This document shows, piece by piece, positions 32,485 through 41,949 of a stretch of 64,000 nucleotides of DNA. Source of the stretch: JADHUC01 sp964623055 (GTDB lineage Bacteria; Planctomycetota; Planctomycetia; Pirellulales; Pirellulaceae); NCBI GenBank assembly GCA_964623055.1, contig CAZURK010000004.1:79279-143278 (forward strand), in the 5' to 3' direction. Made by a program: the position numbers and the translations under genes. Every line of letters starts with the position of its first letter. Position 1 is the stretch's first letter. Below the pieces are notes generated by a model. It was not told where the DNA came from and did no database searches. It saw only the letters and a list, made by a program, of their open reading frames with translations.

Positions 32485-33996
32485 CTAGGGCTCAGCGCGG
32501 GTTGCGGGGGTCTTTCCGGGGACGCCGTTAGCGTTGCCCTTTGTCCAGTGACGAAGGCTTTCGAGTTGCTGCGTGCCTTTGAAGAAATACAGGTCGTCCA
32601 GGGATTCAAAGTGGTCGCTATATGACTCCTCTCGAGCCTCCTTCCATCCGTCGACCGGATTAACGATGCCTTGCCGGACGAGTTCATCCATTAGCCACTC
32701 GGCGATGAGCTTGTGTCCTTGGATAGACGGATGCACGTGGTCCAACAGATACCGATCATCGGGGATATGGTCGCGGCTGATCTTCTCGAACGACCGACGA
32801 ACGTCGACCATAGGAGTACCGGTTTCTCTGGCGACCTCGTTCAACGCATCGTGCATCGGTTCCAACATGCGTAGGGGGCAAATGTCTGTCTCTTTGGCCA
32901 ACACAAAGTGCTCGCGCGCCTGATCGGTCATTTTGAGCGTATCGTAATGAGTCGCCAACGCGTAATGGAGGCCGGCATGTTGATCGTCGATCTCCGCCGC
33001 CCTGCCCAGCAACTCAACGGTACGTTGGAGATCCGTTTCTCGGGATTCCGTGGCACGCTCAACTAAGGCACCCCATTGCCCAAGTTCTTCCGCCGTCAAA
33101 CCATCTCGATGCTGCGACTTGAAGGGAGCGCAGTCGCGAAGTTTGCTCACCGGGTTGACCAGCAACACGGGCACACCCGCCTCGTCGGCCACATGCACCA
33201 TGCAACGGAGATTGTAGTGGAAATGGTCGATGGTGTCGCGGCGCCACTGCTCGTCGCGGTGGTAGTCGGCCAAGCCGTTACGATAATCGAGCATGGCGTC
33301 GACTTCGGTCCGGAGGACGGGGAATCCGTCCTGAGTGTGCTCCTGACGGGAACGTAGCCGCATACAGCCTTCGCGCAGTAGGGTATATGTTCGCGTTCGA
33401 GCCAGGAAACTGCCCGGCGTCGCCAACACGTCCGGCATTCGCTTGATGTGCCCGTACGTGCGATCTTCCAGAAACTCGTTGTGTCCGGTGTAGAGAATGA
33501 TCAGATCCGGCTTGTATCGGAGTACCTCGTCAAGAATCGGTACCAGACGATAACTTGCGTAAGACACGCCGCCACAGTTGATGACATCCCAGGTGCGCGC
33601 CGGATCGGCCGCCTGGAGGCTCAGTTCGAGCCACGTAGTAAACGAGGTCTCAATGGCAAAAGGGCGACCCTGAACCGTCGACCCGCCCAGGCAAAAAATG
33701 CGAGATTCGCTCTGTGGCTTCTCTTGGGGGAACGAATCGGGGCAGAAAAATGCCTGCCGCGACTTGGGGATTTCGAGACGCGCTCCATCGTCGCCTGGCA
33801 CAAACAGCGGACGCACACTACGGAAGCCAAGGAAGGGATCGGCCGAATAGTCCGGCCGCCCCCAGTCGAGCAACGTGAAGACTCCCTCCGCCGCGACAAA
33901 CGGCACAAGCCCCAGCAACACGGCAGCCACGCGGAACATCAGCCCGCGCAACCGACGTCGCGGGCGGTGTTTCGAGGTGTGCTGCCTTGACCTCAC
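32485..33996 (-). CDS. Membrane-anchored SGNH/GDSL-type hydrolase
   Basis: SGNH hydrolases are esterases or acyltransferase-like enzymes, often acting on cell-envelope glycans. The 503-residue product has one N-terminal helix (FRVAAVLLGLVPFVAAEGVF). The family blocks follow: CLGGSTVQG with the nucleophile Ser, a Gly block in NCGGVSYAS, the Asn in YTGHNEF, and the catalytic Asp/His in LLDHVHPSIQGH. Between Asn and Asp/His blocks lies a helical insert with a TPR-like segment (AAEIDDQHAGLHYALATHY). The start is GTG 33996 with AGAGG upstream, 2 bases after the stop of the O-methyltransferase, so the two form an operon; ATG 33939 is an alternative. Confidence 0.87.
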   Translation of the reverse strand: MRSRQHTSKHRPRRRLRGLMFRVAAVLLGLVPFVAAEGVFTLLDWGRPDYSADPFLGFRSVRPLFVPGDDGARLEIPKSRQAFFCPDSFPQEKPQSESRIFCLGGSTVQGRPFAIETSFTTWLELSLQAADPARTWDVINCGGVSYASYRLVPILDEVLRYKPDLIILYTGHNEFLEDRTYGHIKRMPDVLATPGSFLARTRTYTLLREGCMRLRSRQEHTQDGFPVLRTEVDAMLDYRNGLADYHRDEQWRRDTIDHFHYNLRCMVHVADEAGVPVLLVNPVSKLRDCAPFKSQHRDGLTAEELGQWGALVERATESRETDLQRTVELLGRAAEIDDQHAGLHYALATHYDTLKMTDQAREHFVLAKETDICPLRMLEPMHDALNEVARETGTPMVDVRRSFEKISRDHIPDDRYLLDHVHPSIQGHKLIAEWLMDELVRQGIVNPVDGWKEAREESYSDHFESLDDLYFFKGTQQLESLRHWTKGNANGVPGKTPATRAEP

Positions 33997-33998
33997 GG

Positions 33999-34979
33999 CT
34001 ACCTCTTCTTCAGTGTTACACCGACTCCAGTTCCTTCCTTCAGGAGGATCAATGTCTCAAGTTGCGGATTCTCGGTAATGGCCTTCACGAATCTGAGATC
34101 CGCTTGCCGCGTGTTCATGTTATGCGCGATTACCAGCCCCCCGGGTCGGAGAAGCGGCATCAGCTTGTCCAGGTAGTCGATGTAACCTTCTTTGTCGGCG
34201 TCCAGGAACAGGATGTCAATACACTCTTTCCTCTCTGTGTCAATGAACAGGGGACTGTTGGGGTCTGTGTATCCCTTGACGGTTTCGTGAGCGTCGCCCA
34301 TCACAATGGTAATCAGATCTTCGACGCCTGCTTTCTTGAAGTGCTCTTCCGCGACTTTGGCTCGTTCCGCGTCGATTTCGTGTGTGAAAACATGGCCGCC
34401 CGTGGATTGGAGTGCAAGAGCGAGCCATGTGGCGGATTCGCCCGTCGAGGTACCAATCTCGACGACGCATTTTGCGTCTATCGTTTCGGCCAGCAACCGC
34501 AAAAGTCGTCCATCGTTGTTGGAGACATTGCGGTAGCGCTCGCCTTGCTGCATCTGGTCCAACGCCGCCAGGATCTTCTTCTCAGCATCGTCCTGGGCCA
34601 GAGGTTCCTTTTGCAGGTCGCTGGCAGCGACACTTCCGGGACCTCGGCCTGGGCCGCCCGAACCAAACGGCGGTCTGCCGCCACCAAAGGATCCGCGGCC
34701 GCGACCAAACGGCAGGGCTCCGCGCAATTCTTCATCGTTGACATTGCCGTCTTTGTTCTTGTCGAACTCCTTCAGCTTCGCGGCTGCACCGGCAATTTCT
34801 TCTTTGGACAACGTTCCATCTTCGTCTGCATCGAACAGCCGAATCAGCGGGTTGAATCGTCCAGGCTTGGGCTGTCCCGCACCGCGTCGCGGTGGACCGC
34901 CCGGCGGTTGTGCCAAAGCGGCGCTGGTGACGGCGGTAAGAACGGCGAGGGTCGCAGCGGCGTTAACGGTTCGTTTCAC
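33999..34979 (-). CDS. Secreted EF-hand / class I O-methyltransferase fusion
   Basis: The 326-residue product starts with a clear signal peptide (MKRTVNAAATLAVLTAVTSA, cleaved near ALA). Two EF-hand calcium loops follow (DADEDGTLSKEE and DKNKDGNVNDEE), then a Gly/Arg-rich linker. A full SAM-dependent O-methyltransferase domain of the caffeoyl-CoA/catechol type ends the chain: VVEIGTSTGESATWLA, HEIDAERAKVAEEHF and DILFLDADKEGY. The methyltransferase motifs look intact, yet SAM is not known in the periplasm, so the activity outside the cell is puzzling. The start is GTG 34979 with GGAGGG 7 bases upstream. It is upstream of and coupled to the SGNH hydrolase. Confidence 0.88.
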   Translation of the reverse strand: MKRTVNAAATLAVLTAVTSAALAQPPGGPPRRGAGQPKPGRFNPLIRLFDADEDGTLSKEEIAGAAAKLKEFDKNKDGNVNDEELRGALPFGRGRGSFGGGRPPFGSGGPGRGPGSVAASDLQKEPLAQDDAEKKILAALDQMQQGERYRNVSNNDGRLLRLLAETIDAKCVVEIGTSTGESATWLALALQSTGGHVFTHEIDAERAKVAEEHFKKAGVEDLITIVMGDAHETVKGYTDPNSPLFIDTERKECIDILFLDADKEGYIDYLDKLMPLLRPGGLVIAHNMNTRQADLRFVKAITENPQLETLILLKEGTGVGVTLKKR

Positions 34980-35453
34980 AGGATTGCCCTCCAGCAAGAG
35001 GTGAGATGTACAAGACCAACAGATCAACGATGTCACAGGTGCTTCAGAGGCGAAAACGTACAGGCAACAACTCGATGGCGGCCAGGGGCATTCCGGCCTG
35101 ATGGGCGGGGCGGCCGCGCCACGTGCTCACAGCTTCGACTGCTGCACGATCGAGACCATTTTGGCCACTTGAGGTGACGATGCCGACTCGCGTAACGCGG
35201 CCACTCGCGGCGATACGACGTTACGCTCAGTCGATACATCTCCGAGTCGTGTGTGATCCAGACGTCGCGCCGCCCCTGCGGCAAATCCTCGGACCTGAGG
35301 ATCGTTGGACCATCATGGTCAGCCGCCCTCTGTTCGTCAAGGCTTGCGAAATCCGAATCTGGTGGTCCCTAATCATCGGACATGGGGAATGCGCTGACGG
35401 TTCCATCTGCGGTTGATGTAAGGCCGCTCACGTGCCGTAACGATCGCGGGCTT
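34980..35453. other. Intergenic region, no gene recognised
   Basis: Short frames on both strands have no recognisable domain, signal peptide or good ribosome site. It probably contains the promoter of the O-methyltransferase operon; I could not pick out a convincing one. Confidence 0.45.
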
Positions 35454-36560
35454 CTAGCGGCAGTAGCTTAGTGCCAACAGTGCGTAGCCCGTGACCAGGT
35501 TGGGATCGCCCTCCAGCCAGCGCGCGTTTTCGTTGACCCACGTTCCGTCCTTCTGTTGGCGGGAAGCCAATTCGGCGATCAGTTCGGCCCGCCAGTTGTG
35601 TTTGGTGCCGTCTTCGTCCACGACGGTCTCCTCGCCTACCGCAGCCAGCGCCTTGGCAAACGTGTGGTAGTAGTAGTATTGGCCGGCATTGCCCATGCCT
35701 GGATTCGATTTCAGGTCGTAGTGCTTTCGCACCCAGTCGACTGCCGCCTTGACTCGGGGGTCGTCTGGGCCTACACCCGCGTAGATCATGCTCTTCAGGC
35801 CGGCGTACGTCATGGAACCGTAGCTGCGCAGGCCGCCGTTGGGAGTTTCTCCGGCTTGGCTCGAACCGCCTGCCGCGCACGTGTAGTAGAAACCTCCGTC
35901 CGGTTCCTTACTGGCGAACGGCGTTGTATTGTGTTCGGTCTCAAGGTTCTGGCAACGGGAAATGAAGACCAGGGCCCGCTGCACCGCTTCGCTGTCCGCA
36001 TCATTTCCGGCAGCCCGCAAAGCGTCGACCAGAAAGCTGGTGTTTGACAGATCCGGCCGCTTGTGTTTTCCGTAACCGCCGCCCCCATACGCGGGGTCCG
36101 ACGGATCCTTGCCCTCTGCCTCGTCCCATTGAATCCCTTTGACGAACGCGTCCGCTCGTCGGATCAGTTTGTCGTATCGACCGTCTTGGTTGGCTTCCTT
36201 CAAGCATAGGATGGCCAGACATGTCTCGTAGTTGCGGTAAAGCGTGCCGGTCTGGTAGATTCCGCCGTCGGGTTGGACAGATGATTCGATAAGCTTGAGG
36301 CTCGTCGCCACTGCTGGATCGTGGATGGTCCGTCCATGACGCAACAACGCCGTCGTTACCAAGGATGTGACGCCCGTTCCAGCGTGGCTGCTGTAGGAGC
36401 CATCTTCCGCTTGGCCCTTGCTTGTCAAGTAGCCAATCGCTTTCGATACGGTCCGCTCAAAGGTATCCGCATCCGCTCCCGCAGGCGAGGGCGACTCGGC
36501 ACCGAGGGCCGATACAGTCGTGATCGCAGCAATCAATGAAACAAGCCAGATCCTCGTCAT
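35454..36560 (-). CDS. Secreted prenyltransferase/squalene-oxidase repeat protein
   Basis: The alpha/alpha-barrel repeats of terpene cyclases and prenyltransferases occur in many exported planctomycete proteins of unknown role. The 368-residue product has a signal peptide (WLVSLIAAITTVSALGA). Several repeat units follow, such as YLTSKGQAEDGSYSSHAGTG, SVQPDGGIYQTG, GGLRSYGSMTYAGLKSMIY and SRQQKDGTWVNENARWL, with the characteristic DGxW/Y turns. No DxDD cyclase motif was seen, so it is probably not a squalene cyclase. ATG 36560 has AGGAG 7 bases upstream. Confidence 0.85.
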   Translation of the reverse strand: MTRIWLVSLIAAITTVSALGAESPSPAGADADTFERTVSKAIGYLTSKGQAEDGSYSSHAGTGVTSLVTTALLRHGRTIHDPAVATSLKLIESSVQPDGGIYQTGTLYRNYETCLAILCLKEANQDGRYDKLIRRADAFVKGIQWDEAEGKDPSDPAYGGGGYGKHKRPDLSNTSFLVDALRAAGNDADSEAVQRALVFISRCQNLETEHNTTPFASKEPDGGFYYTCAAGGSSQAGETPNGGLRSYGSMTYAGLKSMIYAGVGPDDPRVKAAVDWVRKHYDLKSNPGMGNAGQYYYYHTFAKALAAVGEETVVDEDGTKHNWRAELIAELASRQQKDGTWVNENARWLEGDPNLVTGYALLALSYCR

Positions 36561-36832
36561 GATCGTTCTCCTGGTGAATTGCTCTCCGCTCATGAGGCCA
36601 CGTTTCGCGGCTAGTCATTTGTCCTATTGAAGCTCGTCTGTCCAATTCTGTCGATGCAAGCGCGCACTGACAGCCGACGCCATCAGCTTACGCAAATCTC
36701 GCGCCGTAGCATCTCATACTGGAGAATACCTAGAAACGCTCGGAAAACGCAGTGTCCTGACAGAGCGTCATCCATGCTTAACCCCCAATGGGCGTCGAGC
36801 GATTCGACACGAGCGTCGACTAAAACGACAGG

Positions 36833-37270
36833 TTAACTGGATCGCTCCATGCTGATCACATAGCACCGGCTGGCCGTCAGACCTCCGACGTAGGCCAGGA
36901 CAAACATGAACAGCGTGTGCGTCACCTTGAGAAACTGTGGATAATCGCCCAGGCTGCCCGTTGCGGCGAAGCAGATGGATTCCGCGATGGGATTAGCCAA
37001 TAGTTGACGCCCGACGGTCATTTCGATCCAGGGGACGAAGGCCAGAAGAAAGTAGCCCCAGCCTACGATGGCAAAGCCAACGTAGAAGGCTCGCGTACGT
37101 TCGCGCGCAAAGATGCTGCACGGAATCGACAACAGCAACAGCGACAGCAAGCCGGTCAGCACCAACGAAGGGCACCAGCTTCGCCACGGCTGCAATAGCG
37201 ATGCCAGAGCAAGGGCGACGAAAGTCACCGCTCCGAGCAACGATTTCAGCGAAAAACGCAGTCCTAACAA
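36833..37270 (-). CDS. Small membrane protein, function unknown
   Basis: The 145-residue product has four predicted helices and begins MLGLRFSLKSLLGAVTFVALALA, an N-terminus like that of many short planctomycete membrane proteins (xFSLKTLLxxVT type). It has no catalytic motif. The start is an unusual TTG at 37270, chosen because GGAGG stands 6 bases upstream and no ATG would retain the first helix. It is divergent from the AEC carrier gene. Confidence 0.65.
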   Translation of the reverse strand: MLGLRFSLKSLLGAVTFVALALASLLQPWRSWCPSLVLTGLLSLLLLSIPCSIFARERTRAFYVGFAIVGWGYFLLAFVPWIEMTVGRQLLANPIAESICFAATGSLGDYPQFLKVTHTLFMFVLAYVGGLTASRCYVISMERSS

Positions 37271-37501
37271 GTACGGCCTCCAGCGACCTCTGAGGGACGA
37301 TATTGTGGTTTGGACGCAGCAGTAGCGCGAGGATCTGGAAGCTCACATGGCAAACGCCGTGCCATGCGGAATCAATGCGGAGCACTGTCTCCAATCGCAG
37401 CGGGTCGCTATACTGCGAGACGCCGTCTGAGATTGCGACGTTAGTCCCGTCCCTATCACTCGAAGCCCTGATAATCACCGTCGGGAAGATGATGCGAACA
37501 G

Positions 37502-38509
37502 ATGTTCTCAGACGTGCTGATCGAACGTGGCCTGCGATTTGTCTTCGATCTGCTGCTCCCGATCGCAGTTGGCTATCTGCTGGTCCGACGCACGTCTCCA
37601 GCAACTTCCTCGTTGACACATGCCGAGACCAGGGCGTCCACGGCCCATCTCCAGGCTCGGTTGGACCGGGTCATGTGGGCCAATATCTACTTCCTGACAC
37701 CCGTACTCACCTGCTTGGCATTTTGGAGTAAAGACCTGCGGGTTCAGGACCTATGGCTGCCTGCGATAGGACTGGTACAGCAGGCGTTGCCATTGGCATT
37801 GGGGTGGTGGCGCAGCCACAAGTTCGACAATCCGTCTGACCGGGGCAGTTACCTGATCTCCAGCGCTTTCGCCAATCGCAGCGTCGTGGGAATCATCAGC
37901 GTTTGGATTCTGTATGGACAGAGCGGCTACGCTACCGCACGGTGGGTGATGCTGGCGGGGCCATTCGTGTTCTATTTCTTCGGCTTCACTCTGGCCAGAC
38001 ACTACCGCAGTCTGGATCAAGGACGGCGGCCTTCCTTCTCGTTGCGCGACCTGTTGTTTCGAAAGAACCAACTCCCGCTGTTGGGAATTGCGGCGGGGAT
38101 CACACTCAATCTGCTGGACGCCCCAAGACATGAATTCCTGGACGAAGCGTTCGATCCGCTGGTCCACGTCAGTGCATGGTTGTTCATGGTGCCGATCGGT
38201 GCGTCGCTTGACTTCGGAGAAATGCGCCGTTATCTGAAACCTGTCTCCGACTTACTGGCGATTCGTTTCGTCATTACGCCGCTTGTTTGCCTCGGGGTGG
38301 TCTTGGCTCTGGGCATGAAGGAAGAGTCCTTTGGCGTCGTCATGGTCCTGGCGCTCACGCCCGCGAGTATCGGCGCGGTGATTCTAACGCGGCTGTACAA
38401 GCTGAATGTCCACGTCGCCGCCGCAGCGTATGTTCTGACACTGGTTGTGTATTTCGCGCTGGTCTTCCCGCTGATCTTGCTGCTCAGCGGCCTGGGGAAT
38501 TCATCGTAG
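37502..38509 (+). CDS. AEC-family (auxin efflux carrier-like) transporter
   Basis: AEC permeases move small carboxylates or amino-acid-related compounds by secondary transport. The 335-residue product has about ten helices in two halves, with helix-breaking Asn/Pro segments such as SSAFANRSVVGI and GFVVM-type helices before the final pair (LALTPASIGAVILTRL). Start ATG 37502. The stop overlaps that of the convergent ABC ATPase by 9 bases. The substrate is unknown and the family call rests on overall pattern. Confidence 0.72.
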   Translation: MFSDVLIERGLRFVFDLLLPIAVGYLLVRRTSPATSSLTHAETRASTAHLQARLDRVMWANIYFLTPVLTCLAFWSKDLRVQDLWLPAIGLVQQALPLALGWWRSHKFDNPSDRGSYLISSAFANRSVVGIISVWILYGQSGYATARWVMLAGPFVFYFFGFTLARHYRSLDQGRRPSFSLRDLLFRKNQLPLLGIAAGITLNLLDAPRHEFLDEAFDPLVHVSAWLFMVPIGASLDFGEMRRYLKPVSDLLAIRFVITPLVCLGVVLALGMKEESFGVVMVLALTPASIGAVILTRLYKLNVHVAAAAYVLTLVVYFALVFPLILLLSGLGNSS

Positions 38510-39172
38510 TGGGAAGTTGACTATCTTGCCCGAAAGGAGCCGTACGGTTCGATTCCCCAGATCAAGTAGGCTTTCGTCGTGAGTCACCAGCACAATCGTA
38601 CGGCCGCGTTGATTCTCCTCCGCCAGGAAACGCGCAAATATCTCGGCGTTCTCCCGGTCTAGATTTCCCGTGGGTTCGTCTGCCAAAATGAGTTGTGGCT
38701 CGCCCACGATTGCTCTTGCCACCGCTATTCGCTGCTGCTCTCCAACGCTCAACTGTGACGGCCGGTGGCCGAGTCGATCTGCCATTCCTAAACGCGTTGC
38801 CACATCCACAATCGTTTGCTTGTGATTGCCTCGATGTCCACGAAGTGCCATCGAGAGGCGGATGTTGTCGAAGGCCGACAGGTACGGCAATAGGAAGAAC
38901 TTTTGGAAGATGAACCCCACGTTTCGTTTGCGATATCGACTGCGCCAGACAGCAGAGAACGAGTAAATGTCGTCACCCTGGAACGCCACGGTGCCGGACG
39001 TGGGACGAAGCATTCCTCCAATCGCTTGCAGCAGTGTTGTTTTCCCGCTGCCACTGGAACCGTGGACGACGACGAAGTCGCCGGCTTCGATCGACAAATC
39101 GACGCCATCGAGGGCGTGCACGGGCCCGTCGGTGCCGGAGTAGGTTTTGACGACGTTGTGCGCTTGAATCAT
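38501..39172 (-). CDS. ABC transporter ATP-binding protein (LolD/MacB type), second pair
   Basis: The 223-residue ATPase has Walker A GSSGSGKTT, Q-loop FIFQKFFLLPYLSAFDNI, signature LSVGEQQR, Walker B LILADEPTGNLD and switch His VTHDES. Its ATG at 39172 is 4 bases after the permease stop, so the two are coupled. It is the last gene of an operon that includes a lipoprotein and possibly two DUF1559 proteins, which suggests export or envelope assembly. Substrate unknown. Confidence 0.92.
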   Translation of the reverse strand: MIQAHNVVKTYSGTDGPVHALDGVDLSIEAGDFVVVHGSSGSGKTTLLQAIGGMLRPTSGTVAFQGDDIYSFSAVWRSRYRKRNVGFIFQKFFLLPYLSAFDNIRLSMALRGHRGNHKQTIVDVATRLGMADRLGHRPSQLSVGEQQRIAVARAIVGEPQLILADEPTGNLDRENAEIFARFLAEENQRGRTIVLVTHDESLLDLGNRTVRLLSGKIVNFPLR

Positions 39173-39176
39173 GAGA

Positions 39177-40292
39177 TCACTGCTCGGCCAAGATCGTATT
39201 CGGGTCCAAGCACAGTAGCCTTATGATGGGGATGATTTCGGCCGCCAACGCCACCGCGCAGGTCAACGCCGCGGCGGCGGGCAACTGGTCCCAGAGGACG
39301 GTGACTGGTTTAGTGTTGACTATGAGAAACGGCGCCGTGAACTGCACGGCTAAGGCCGAGCCGAGCAGAAATCCCACGACCGACGCAGTCACGGCCAGCG
39401 TCAATGTCTTCACAAGATAGAGGCTGACGATGTAGGTGTGGGACACTCCCATGGAAATCATGATGCCTGTTTCATGCCTTCTGTCGCTGACTTCCTGCAA
39501 CCCTGTCACCGCAATGATAATGACTGTGGCAGCCGCGACGATTCCGAGCAGATAGTGCAGAGATTTCCGAGTTGTTATGCGTGCAAGGTGTCTGCCCTGG
39601 GCGACGTCCATTCTGCTGATCTGGCGAAAGCCGGGAAACATGTCTGCCAGCCTCCGCTCCTGGAGTCTCAACGCACCGTCGAGCGATCCTCCGTGAAGGC
39701 AAAGGAAGGCGAGAATGAAGTTGATTTGGCCCTTTTTCCCCAACAACTCTTGGCAACGCGTCAGGCCGATGTAGATCCGACAGTCGTCTAGCGTCGCCTT
39801 TGGCGGAAGGATCTCGACAACGCGGAACTCTTCTCCCAGGATATGTACAGATTCGCCGATGTCCTTCTGGAGCGTGCGAGCACATTCGTGTCCCAATCGG
39901 GCTTCGGATTCTGCCAACGGGAGGACCATGTTGCGCTTTTCCGGTGTCTCGTTTTCGCTGCCGACGGGCTCGACTTCCACTTTCGCCTGCAGCACGGATA
40001 CGTAGTACCTGGATGACAAGTTGCGAGCCTTGCTCATGCGTCGGGTTATGTCGTCGGAGAAGAAGACCTGGTCGTCTGAACACGTGTAGATCGAGCGGAC
40101 GTCGACCTCCTCGGGGAGAATAAGGAGGTTGTGCCCCATGTTCTTCATCACAAGCTGCATCGAACGGTTTGCGAACGCCGTCGTATTGCTGGAATAGACG
40201 TAGAGCGTAACCAGAGAGGTCATGGCCAGGAGAATCAGCAATGCGATTCCCCATTTGTGTCTTGCCTGGCTTGTGATGATCTTGAAAAACAC
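39177..40292 (-). CDS. FtsX/MacB-like permease, second pair
   Basis: The 371-residue product has an N-terminal helix (KWGIALLILLAMTSLVTLYVY), a periplasmic domain of about 190 residues, and three C-terminal helices. The cytoplasmic loop DRRHETGIMISMGVSHTYI corresponds to the FtsX-domain coupling helix. This is the usual four-helix MacB-type layout. The start is GTG 40292, 5 bases after the lipoprotein stop, and the ATPase follows 4 bases downstream, so lipoprotein, permease and ATPase form a tight operon. Confidence 0.88.
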   Translation of the reverse strand: MFFKIITSQARHKWGIALLILLAMTSLVTLYVYSSNTTAFANRSMQLVMKNMGHNLLILPEEVDVRSIYTCSDDQVFFSDDITRRMSKARNLSSRYYVSVLQAKVEVEPVGSENETPEKRNMVLPLAESEARLGHECARTLQKDIGESVHILGEEFRVVEILPPKATLDDCRIYIGLTRCQELLGKKGQINFILAFLCLHGGSLDGALRLQERRLADMFPGFRQISRMDVAQGRHLARITTRKSLHYLLGIVAAATVIIIAVTGLQEVSDRRHETGIMISMGVSHTYIVSLYLVKTLTLAVTASVVGFLLGSALAVQFTAPFLIVNTKPVTVLWDQLPAAAALTCAVALAAEIIPIIRLLCLDPNTILAEQ

Positions 40293-40297
40293 GGGAG

Positions 40298-40705
40298 TCA
40301 GAGTTCTAAGTTGATGGTGTTGCTGCCGGGTTCGACGGTCCGTTTCAAATCGGTAGAGGTGTTGTACTTGGCGGGAACGCGTTCTTCTCGTTCGATCTCG
40401 TTACCGTCGTCGTCGAAGAACGTTCCTGTCGTTCGGATCGTCACGACGTGTTGGCCCGGCATCACCCCCGGCGTATCGAACGTGTACATCAGTTCGTATC
40501 GGCCATCGGCATCCGTCCGCCCCGATGAAGACGAGCCATCGGCTGACATGGGCTGAAACTCGACGATTGCGTCTTCTAGAGGCTGGCCGCTCAAGGTGAC
40601 CTTGCCCTTCACGCTGGCCAAGTCGGAATCCGAACCACAGCCTGCAATGAATGGGCTGATCACCAGTAGCGCCAAACATGGTGCGGCTTGTGTCGTTCTT
40701 CTCAT
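40298..40705 (-). CDS. Lipoprotein with carboxypeptidase-regulatory-like (Ig) domain
   Basis: The 135-residue product has a lipobox signal (CLALLVISPFIAGC) and one beta-sandwich domain with VKGKVTLSGQPLEDAIVEFQP and SGRTDADGRYEL. These are typical of CarboxypepD_reg/transthyretin-like modules that commonly accompany DUF1559 proteins in planctomycetes. It should be anchored on the periplasmic side of a membrane. It is adjacent to, and 5 bases before, the permease gene. It may be a cargo or an adaptor of the exporter, which is inference. Confidence 0.85.
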   Translation of the reverse strand: MRRTTQAAPCLALLVISPFIAGCGSDSDLASVKGKVTLSGQPLEDAIVEFQPMSADGSSSSGRTDADGRYELMYTFDTPGVMPGQHVVTIRTTGTFFDDDGNEIEREERVPAKYNTSTDLKRTVEPGSNTINLEL

Positions 40706-40801
40706 GGTTTCTTCAGATTCCCGGCTTCGCTATATGGCTCGATAGCCAAGCTCCCAGATCGGGTGTCGTTGCGAGGTTCCGACGAGGGAACAGAGCCAGA
40801 G

Positions 40802-41755
40802 TCAGAACGATCCGGAAACTGGCTGGCCGTCATTCCGCACGCCCAGCAACTGGTACGTGCCCACCCTGCCTTGTGAGGCCGCGTACGCAAAGTCGGAGTG
40901 GTTCCCGCTGTCCCCATCCGTCAGACCTGCACGGTCCGAGTAGACGGAATCGGAAATGAAATGCACTGAACCGTCAACGAAGCAGAAATTCGCGCCGCCC
41001 ATGTGATGACTGCTGAAGGCGTGCATGTTGGTGGGATGGTTCAACCTGATGGATACGCAAGAGCTGACCGTGGCGCCGATGCCAAGTCCTCCGGGACCAC
41101 ACCACGACGGCCATCTACGCGGTTCGTTCATATGCACGGGCAGGACCGTACGTTCGCCGACTGCGAACGTGTTACTGGTACCATCGGTCACATCCTGAAA
41201 ACTGGTGGAGCTTTCGCCGTAGAAAACTCCATTGTTCTGTTTCTGCAGATGCACGTTGCCTCGATAGCGGTAGAACCCCCGGCAGCATGTGTAGTTGGCG
41301 GTGGAGACCATTTCCGAACCTGGGCCGTGGAACTCTCGCAAATCTCGCATTGGTGAACTCGGGCACGTGAACACGGACAGCTTCATCTGAAGCATGGGCA
41401 ATAGCGCCGGGTCAGAGACCACTTGCGAAAGCGTGTACTTGGTGACACTCAGTTCGTTCTGCAGCGGGCTCTGTTCGATGAAGGGCATCAGAAACACACC
41501 CCACGCCCACCCGCCTCTGACTTGGCCATGATGATCGACCGCCATGAACCCAGGCGGAAAGCGACCATAGGTGTCATGGTAGTTGTGCGTGGCCACGCCG
41601 ATTTGCTTCAGATTGCTCGAACACTGCATTCGGCGAGCGGCCTCGCGGGCCGATTGAATGGCCGGCAGCATCAGCGCGACCAGAATGCCGATGATGGCAA
41701 TCACTACGAGCAGTTCGACCAGGGTGAAACCTCTATGAACACATCGCCGGCGCAT
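40802..41755 (-). CDS. DUF1559 protein with prepilin-type N-terminus (1)
   Basis: DUF1559 proteins are abundant in planctomycetes and carry a type II/IV prepilin leader processed by prepilin peptidase. Here it reads RGFTLVELLVVIAIIGILVA, followed by LPAIQSAREAARRMQCSSNLKQIG, the standard family opening. The C-terminal hallmark is a His-containing segment with FCFVDGSVHFI (the H-x9-DG type motif). The 317-residue length is normal. ATG 41755 has GAGGAG 6 bases upstream. It is followed, about 96 bases on, by the lipoprotein and ABC genes. Confidence 0.93.
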   Translation of the reverse strand: MRRRCVHRGFTLVELLVVIAIIGILVALMLPAIQSAREAARRMQCSSNLKQIGVATHNYHDTYGRFPPGFMAVDHHGQVRGGWAWGVFLMPFIEQSPLQNELSVTKYTLSQVVSDPALLPMLQMKLSVFTCPSSPMRDLREFHGPGSEMVSTANYTCCRGFYRYRGNVHLQKQNNGVFYGESSTSFQDVTDGTSNTFAVGERTVLPVHMNEPRRWPSWCGPGGLGIGATVSSCVSIRLNHPTNMHAFSSHHMGGANFCFVDGSVHFISDSVYSDRAGLTDGDSGNHSDFAYAASQGRVGTYQLLGVRNDGQPVSGSF

Positions 41756-41949
41756 CACTTTCTCCTCATCGCAAGTCCAGATTCTCATCATTTCGGAGGT
41801 CGGTGGCAGGCAACTCCGATCAATGCCTCACCAAATGACGCTTGGATGGACCTGCGGGGGAGCTTCGGCGCGGGGCGATACGGGGATAACTCTAATACCG
41901 TGAGCAGGCAGGTTCTGTGGACAGAATGCAGGACATTTCTTTCCCGTTT

